NCBI GenBank assembly: GCA_902491215.1
Contig: CABUGV010000015.1
Coordinates: 1 to 64,000 of the forward strand
Reading direction: 5' to 3'
Length of the DNA stretch: 64,000 bases
Origin: 43-108 sp001915545
Lineage (GTDB): Bacteria > Bacteroidota > Bacteroidia > Bacteroidales > Bacteroidaceae
The notes below the pieces were generated by a model that saw only the letters and a program-made list of their open reading frames with translations, was not told the DNA's origin and did not search any database. The translations under genes were made by a program, and so were the position numbers. This document shows, one piece after another, positions 60,789 to 64,000 of this stretch; the first letter of the stretch is position 1; every line of letters starts with the position of its first letter.

Positions 60789-63770
60789 ATGACCAAGAAC
60801 AAGAGAAAAGAACAGCTGATTCTTCGCGATACTTCGTTCGTCGACCTGATGACGAAGCGAATTTTCAACGTTCTGCTTATCGCAAATCCATACGATGCCT
60901 TCATGCTGGAAGATGATGGCCGAATTGACGAAAAGATATTCAACGAATACGCAAAACTGGGGCTACGCTACCCGCCTAGATTCACCCAGGCCGCATCGCA
61001 CGAAGAAGCTGAAGTTGAGCTCAACAAGGCAAAGTTCGACCTTGTGATATGTATGCCTGGAACAGACAACAACGATGTTTTCGACATCGCAAGGGGCATA
61101 AAGAACGATTATCCGGATATACCAATAGTTGTACTCACACCATTCTCCCATGGAATCAGACAGAGAATGGAGAACGAAGATCTGTCCATCTTTGAATATG
61201 TATTCTGCTGGCTCGGCAACACAGACCTCCTCCTCTCTATAATCAAACTGATAGAGGACAAGATGAACCTCGAACATGACATAAAGGTTGCAGGAGTGCA
61301 GATGATATTGCTGGTAGAGGATTCTATAAGGTTCTACTCGTCCATATTGCCGAACCTTTACAAGTTCGTGCTGAAACAGAGTCTTGCTTTTGCAACAGAA
61401 GCGCTCAACTCGCAATTGGAAATGCTGAGAATGAGAGGAAGACCTAAAATTGTTCTGGCAAGAAACTACGAAGAGGCCTGGAGCCTGTACAGCAAATTCA
61501 AAGACAACACGCTAGGTGTCATAAGCGACTGCCGCTTTTCAAAGGGCGGCGAGAAAGATCCGCTCGCAGGTTTCGAGCTGCTGAGCGCCATCAGAGGAGA
61601 AGACGAATTCGTCCCGCTCATAATGCAATCATCCGAAACAGAAAATAAGCGCCTTGCAGATATGTGCGGAGCCGACTTTATCGACAAGAACTCCAAGAAA
61701 CTGGATGTAGACCTGAGCAATTCCGTTTCGGAGCACTTCGGTTTCGGAGACTTCATATTCAGAGACCCGATAACGATGAAGGAAGTGGCAAGAGCAAAGA
61801 ATCTGCGAGATCTTCAGAACTGCATCTTCAAGATTCCAAAGGAATCACTGCTTTACCACATAACAAGAAACAACGTATCAAGATGGCTCTGCTCAAGAGC
61901 ACTATTCCCTATTTCTGAGTTCTTGAAGCACATTACATGGAAATCTCTGCAGGATGTGGATGCCCACAGGCAGATTATCTTCGATGCCATAGTAAGCTAC
62001 AGAAAAATGCGCAACCAGGGAGTTGTAGCCGTATTCCAAAGGGAGAGATTCGACCAGTACAGCAACTTCGCCAGAATAGGTGAAGGTTCACTGGGAGGAA
62101 AAGGAAGAGGACTTGCGTTCATCGACAACATGATCAAAAAGCACACTGACATGAACATGTACGAAGATGTGGACGTAAGAATACCTAAAACCGTGGTACT
62201 GTGTACAGACATCTTCGATGAGTTCATGGAAAACAACCAGCTCTACCAGACAGCCCTGAGCGATATTGACGATGACCAGATACTCAAGCATTTCCTCCAC
62301 GGACGCCTGCCAGAGCATCTTGCCGATGACTTGATGACATTCCTGGACGTTGTAAAGAAGCCTATTGCCATACGATCGTCAAGCTTGCTCGAAGACTCTC
62401 ATTACCAGCCGTTTGCAGGCATATATTCTACATACATGATTCCATACGTAGAGGACAAATACCAGCGCCTGCGCATGCTGTCGGATGCTATAAAGGGCGT
62501 GTACGCCTCCGTCTTCTACAAAGACAGTAAAGCTTACATGGCGGCAACAAGCAACGTCATAGACCAGGAAAAAATGGCTGTCATAATGCAGGAAGTTGTC
62601 GGAACCCAGTATGGCACAAGATTCTATCCTAATATTTCGGGAGTTGCACGCTCTGTCAACTATTATCCTATAGGTGATGAAAAGGCTGAAGAAGGTACAG
62701 TAAGCCTTGCACTCGGACTCGGAAAGTACATCGTCGACGGCGGACTGACACTCCGCGTTTGCCCTTATCACCCGGACAAGGTTCTGCAGACCAGCGAGAT
62801 GGAAATGGCCCTAAGAGAAACGCAGACTCAATTCTATGCGCTCGACATGTCGAAGAGCGTGGACGAAATACACGTCGATGACGGATTCAACCTTCTCAAA
62901 CTGTCAGTAAAGGAAGCCGTTGAAGACGGAGCCATGAACTTCATTGCATCAACATACGATCCTTACGACATGACCATACGCGATGGCTTATACGAAGGAG
63001 GACGAAAACTGGTGACTTTCTGCGGCGTGCTCCAGCATGACGTGTTCCCGCTTCCGGAACTTCTGCAAATGGCCATGAAATACGGTCAAAGCGAAATGAG
63101 AAGAGCGGTAGAAATAGAATTCGCTGTCAAACTCAACCCTGACCGCACCGGAACATTCTACCTGCTTCAGATACGTCCTATGGTCGACTGCAAAATGGAA
63201 ATGGACGAAGACATCCGACTTATTCCAGATGAAGACACACTGATACGCTCGCACAAATCCATCGGGCATGGAATCGTAACAGGCGTAAAGGACATAATAT
63301 ATGTGAAAACAGAGAATTTCTCGGCATCAAACAACCAGCAGACCGCTTACGACATTGAAAAGATGAACAAGAAATTCATTGAAAGCGGAGAAGGATACGT
63401 GCTTGTAGGCCCCGGCAGATGGGGAAGCAGCGACCCTTGGCTGGGAATCCCTGTCAAATGGCCGTACATATCAGCAGCCAAAGTCATTGTGGAAGCAGGA
63501 CTTACAAACTACAGAATAGACCCAAGCCAAGGAACACACTTCTTCCAGAACTTGACGAGCCTGGGCGTTGGATACTTTACTGTAAACGATTTCATAGGCG
63601 ACGGCGTATATCGACAAGAATTCCTGAACGAACTGCCAGCCGTGGAAGAGACCAAATATGTTAGACACATACACCTTGAAGAACCGCTTACAATAATGAT
63701 GGACGGAATGAAGAAGGAAGGAATCATCATGATGCCTGTTAAAAACAATATACAAAACACTGAAATATGA
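60789..63770 (+). CDS. PEP/pyruvate-binding domain protein with two receiver-like domains
   Basis: This 993-residue protein begins with two receiver-like domains. The first (about 27-130) lacks the acceptor Asp (DLVICMPG). The second (about 168-325) looks nearly complete: ILLVEDS, an acceptor-like Asp in GVISDCRF, a Ser in MQSSE and a Lys in FIDKNS. An N-terminal PPDK/PEP-synthase type ATP-grasp domain follows from about 425 (GSLGGKGRGLAFI; AIRSSSLLED near 526). The C-terminal part has VLVGPGRWGSSDPWLGIPV (near 868). The phosphohistidine swivel motif and the PEP-binding barrel of complete synthases are not seen, so it is not a full PEP synthase. Its role is unknown; it may be a phosphotransfer-controlled enzyme. 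The next gene starts four bases inside it (ATGA). Confidence 0.8.
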   Translation: MTKNKRKEQLILRDTSFVDLMTKRIFNVLLIANPYDAFMLEDDGRIDEKIFNEYAKLGLRYPPRFTQAASHEEAEVELNKAKFDLVICMPGTDNNDVFDIARGIKNDYPDIPIVVLTPFSHGIRQRMENEDLSIFEYVFCWLGNTDLLLSIIKLIEDKMNLEHDIKVAGVQMILLVEDSIRFYSSILPNLYKFVLKQSLAFATEALNSQLEMLRMRGRPKIVLARNYEEAWSLYSKFKDNTLGVISDCRFSKGGEKDPLAGFELLSAIRGEDEFVPLIMQSSETENKRLADMCGADFIDKNSKKLDVDLSNSVSEHFGFGDFIFRDPITMKEVARAKNLRDLQNCIFKIPKESLLYHITRNNVSRWLCSRALFPISEFLKHITWKSLQDVDAHRQIIFDAIVSYRKMRNQGVVAVFQRERFDQYSNFARIGEGSLGGKGRGLAFIDNMIKKHTDMNMYEDVDVRIPKTVVLCTDIFDEFMENNQLYQTALSDIDDDQILKHFLHGRLPEHLADDLMTFLDVVKKPIAIRSSSLLEDSHYQPFAGIYSTYMIPYVEDKYQRLRMLSDAIKGVYASVFYKDSKAYMAATSNVIDQEKMAVIMQEVVGTQYGTRFYPNISGVARSVNYYPIGDEKAEEGTVSLALGLGKYIVDGGLTLRVCPYHPDKVLQTSEMEMALRETQTQFYALDMSKSVDEIHVDDGFNLLKLSVKEAVEDGAMNFIASTYDPYDMTIRDGLYEGGRKLVTFCGVLQHDVFPLPELLQMAMKYGQSEMRRAVEIEFAVKLNPDRTGTFYLLQIRPMVDCKMEMDEDIRLIPDEDTLIRSHKSIGHGIVTGVKDIIYVKTENFSASNNQQTAYDIEKMNKKFIESGEGYVLVGPGRWGSSDPWLGIPVKWPYISAAKVIVEAGLTNYRIDPSQGTHFFQNLTSLGVGYFTVNDFIGDGVYRQEFLNELPAVEETKYVRHIHLEEPLTIMMDGMKKEGIIMMPVKNNIQNTEI

Positions 63771-64000
63771 AAGAATACATTGTAATAGGAAGAACGAACG
63801 GCACAACCAGAAACGGCTCACCTTACGCGGCACTGAAAGTTGCCAACAACGAAGAAACACTGAATATATCAGTATGGGACATGGCTCCGACAACCCCACC
63901 GGTTGTCGGACAGACCGTCATCATACGCAGTATGAAAGACAATATGGGCAAAAAGTCATGTGGAATACTGGACATAACGCCAGGCACATTTCCACAAGAA
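63767..64000 (+). CDS. OB-fold protein, N-terminal part (possibly YhaM-like nuclease)
   Basis: This frame starts at an ATG that overlaps the previous stop (ATGA) and runs past the right edge; 78 codons are visible. The sequence MKEYIVIGRTNGTTRNGSPYAALKV continues with TLNISVWDMAP and GQTVIIRSMKDN, the pattern of an OB-fold nucleic-acid-binding domain. This resembles the N-terminal domain of YhaM-type 3'-5' exoribonucleases, where an HD domain would follow. With only 78 residues this is tentative. Confidence 0.45.
   Translation, partial: MKEYIVIGRTNGTTRNGSPYAALKVANNEETLNISVWDMAPTTPPVVGQTVIIRSMKDNMGKKSCGILDITPGTFPQE

Noticed and set aside
1..64000. CRISPR arrays, tRNA, rRNA, transposases or prophage genes
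   Set aside because: No repeat of CRISPR length, cloverleaf, rRNA segment or mobile-element protein was found. The octamer arrays are much too short to be CRISPR.

Overview
The window looks like chromosome from a Bacteroidales bacterium, most likely of the Bacteroides/Prevotella kind. The evidence is the promoter style (TAnnTTTG -7 boxes with TTG/TTTG about 19 bases upstream, weak Shine-Dalgarno sites), the A+T-rich gene spacers, and a gene set typical of that order: RprXY-type two-component system beside an EF-G paralogue, type III glutamine synthetase, HemW, fasciclin lipoprotein, FloA/NfeD, GH78 rhamnosidase and TonB/ExbBD. No tRNA, rRNA, CRISPR array, transposase or prophage was seen. Nearly everything is ordinary chromosomal backbone.

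Layout. 0-3.6 kb: a cut-off membrane gene, a fasciclin-domain lipoprotein gene broken by a one-base frameshift, and hemW. 3.8-10.4 kb: an EF-G paralogue without the catalytic switch II histidine, a histidine kinase/response regulator pair, a two-helix membrane protein, and the rpsF-rpsR-rplI operon. 10.8-17.1 kb: a glycosyltransferase with mtaB, a 59-residue lipoprotein, a ROK glucokinase, an 0.8 kb spacer holding a self-contained short RNA unit, and an NADP-type glutamate dehydrogenase. 17.4-26.5 kb: recG, facing a minus-strand run pdxJ-exbB-exbD-tonB-DJ-1-ispD, then nadK and an ABC exporter. 27-32.5 kb: a three-gene RND efflux operon. 33-41 kb: an ECF sigma factor and a minus-strand series LysE-DUF4924-rfbD-prfC-tsaC-ClC-fmt. 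41.4-46.6 kb: a small acidic protein, asparaginase and GH78 rhamnosidase. 47-60.4 kb: a nitrogen-assimilation block (glnN, asnB, gltD, gltB, and an NAD-type glutamate dehydrogenase) with nfeD-floA embedded. 60.8-64 kb: a large PEP/pyruvate-binding protein with receiver-like domains and a cut-off OB-fold protein.

How the genes work together. Ammonium is captured by two glutamate dehydrogenases of different cofactor type, by glutamine synthetase III with GOGAT (gltB/gltD), and passed on to asparagine by asnB; an asparaginase lies nearby. ExbB-ExbD-TonB energises outer-membrane import, and the RND operon exports drugs or other toxic compounds. EF-G2, ribosomal proteins, prfC, fmt, tsaC and mtaB form a translation theme.

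The most unusual signal is not a gene. Three unlinked spacers (26.5, 43.0 and 58.9 kb) each carry 3-4 copies of an 8-base palindrome-like box, GAG[C/G][C/G]CTC, spaced exactly 22 bases start to start (all seven intervals), with 14-base linkers that differ from each other. Each array sits between two genes of the same direction. I do not recognise this as a named repeat family.
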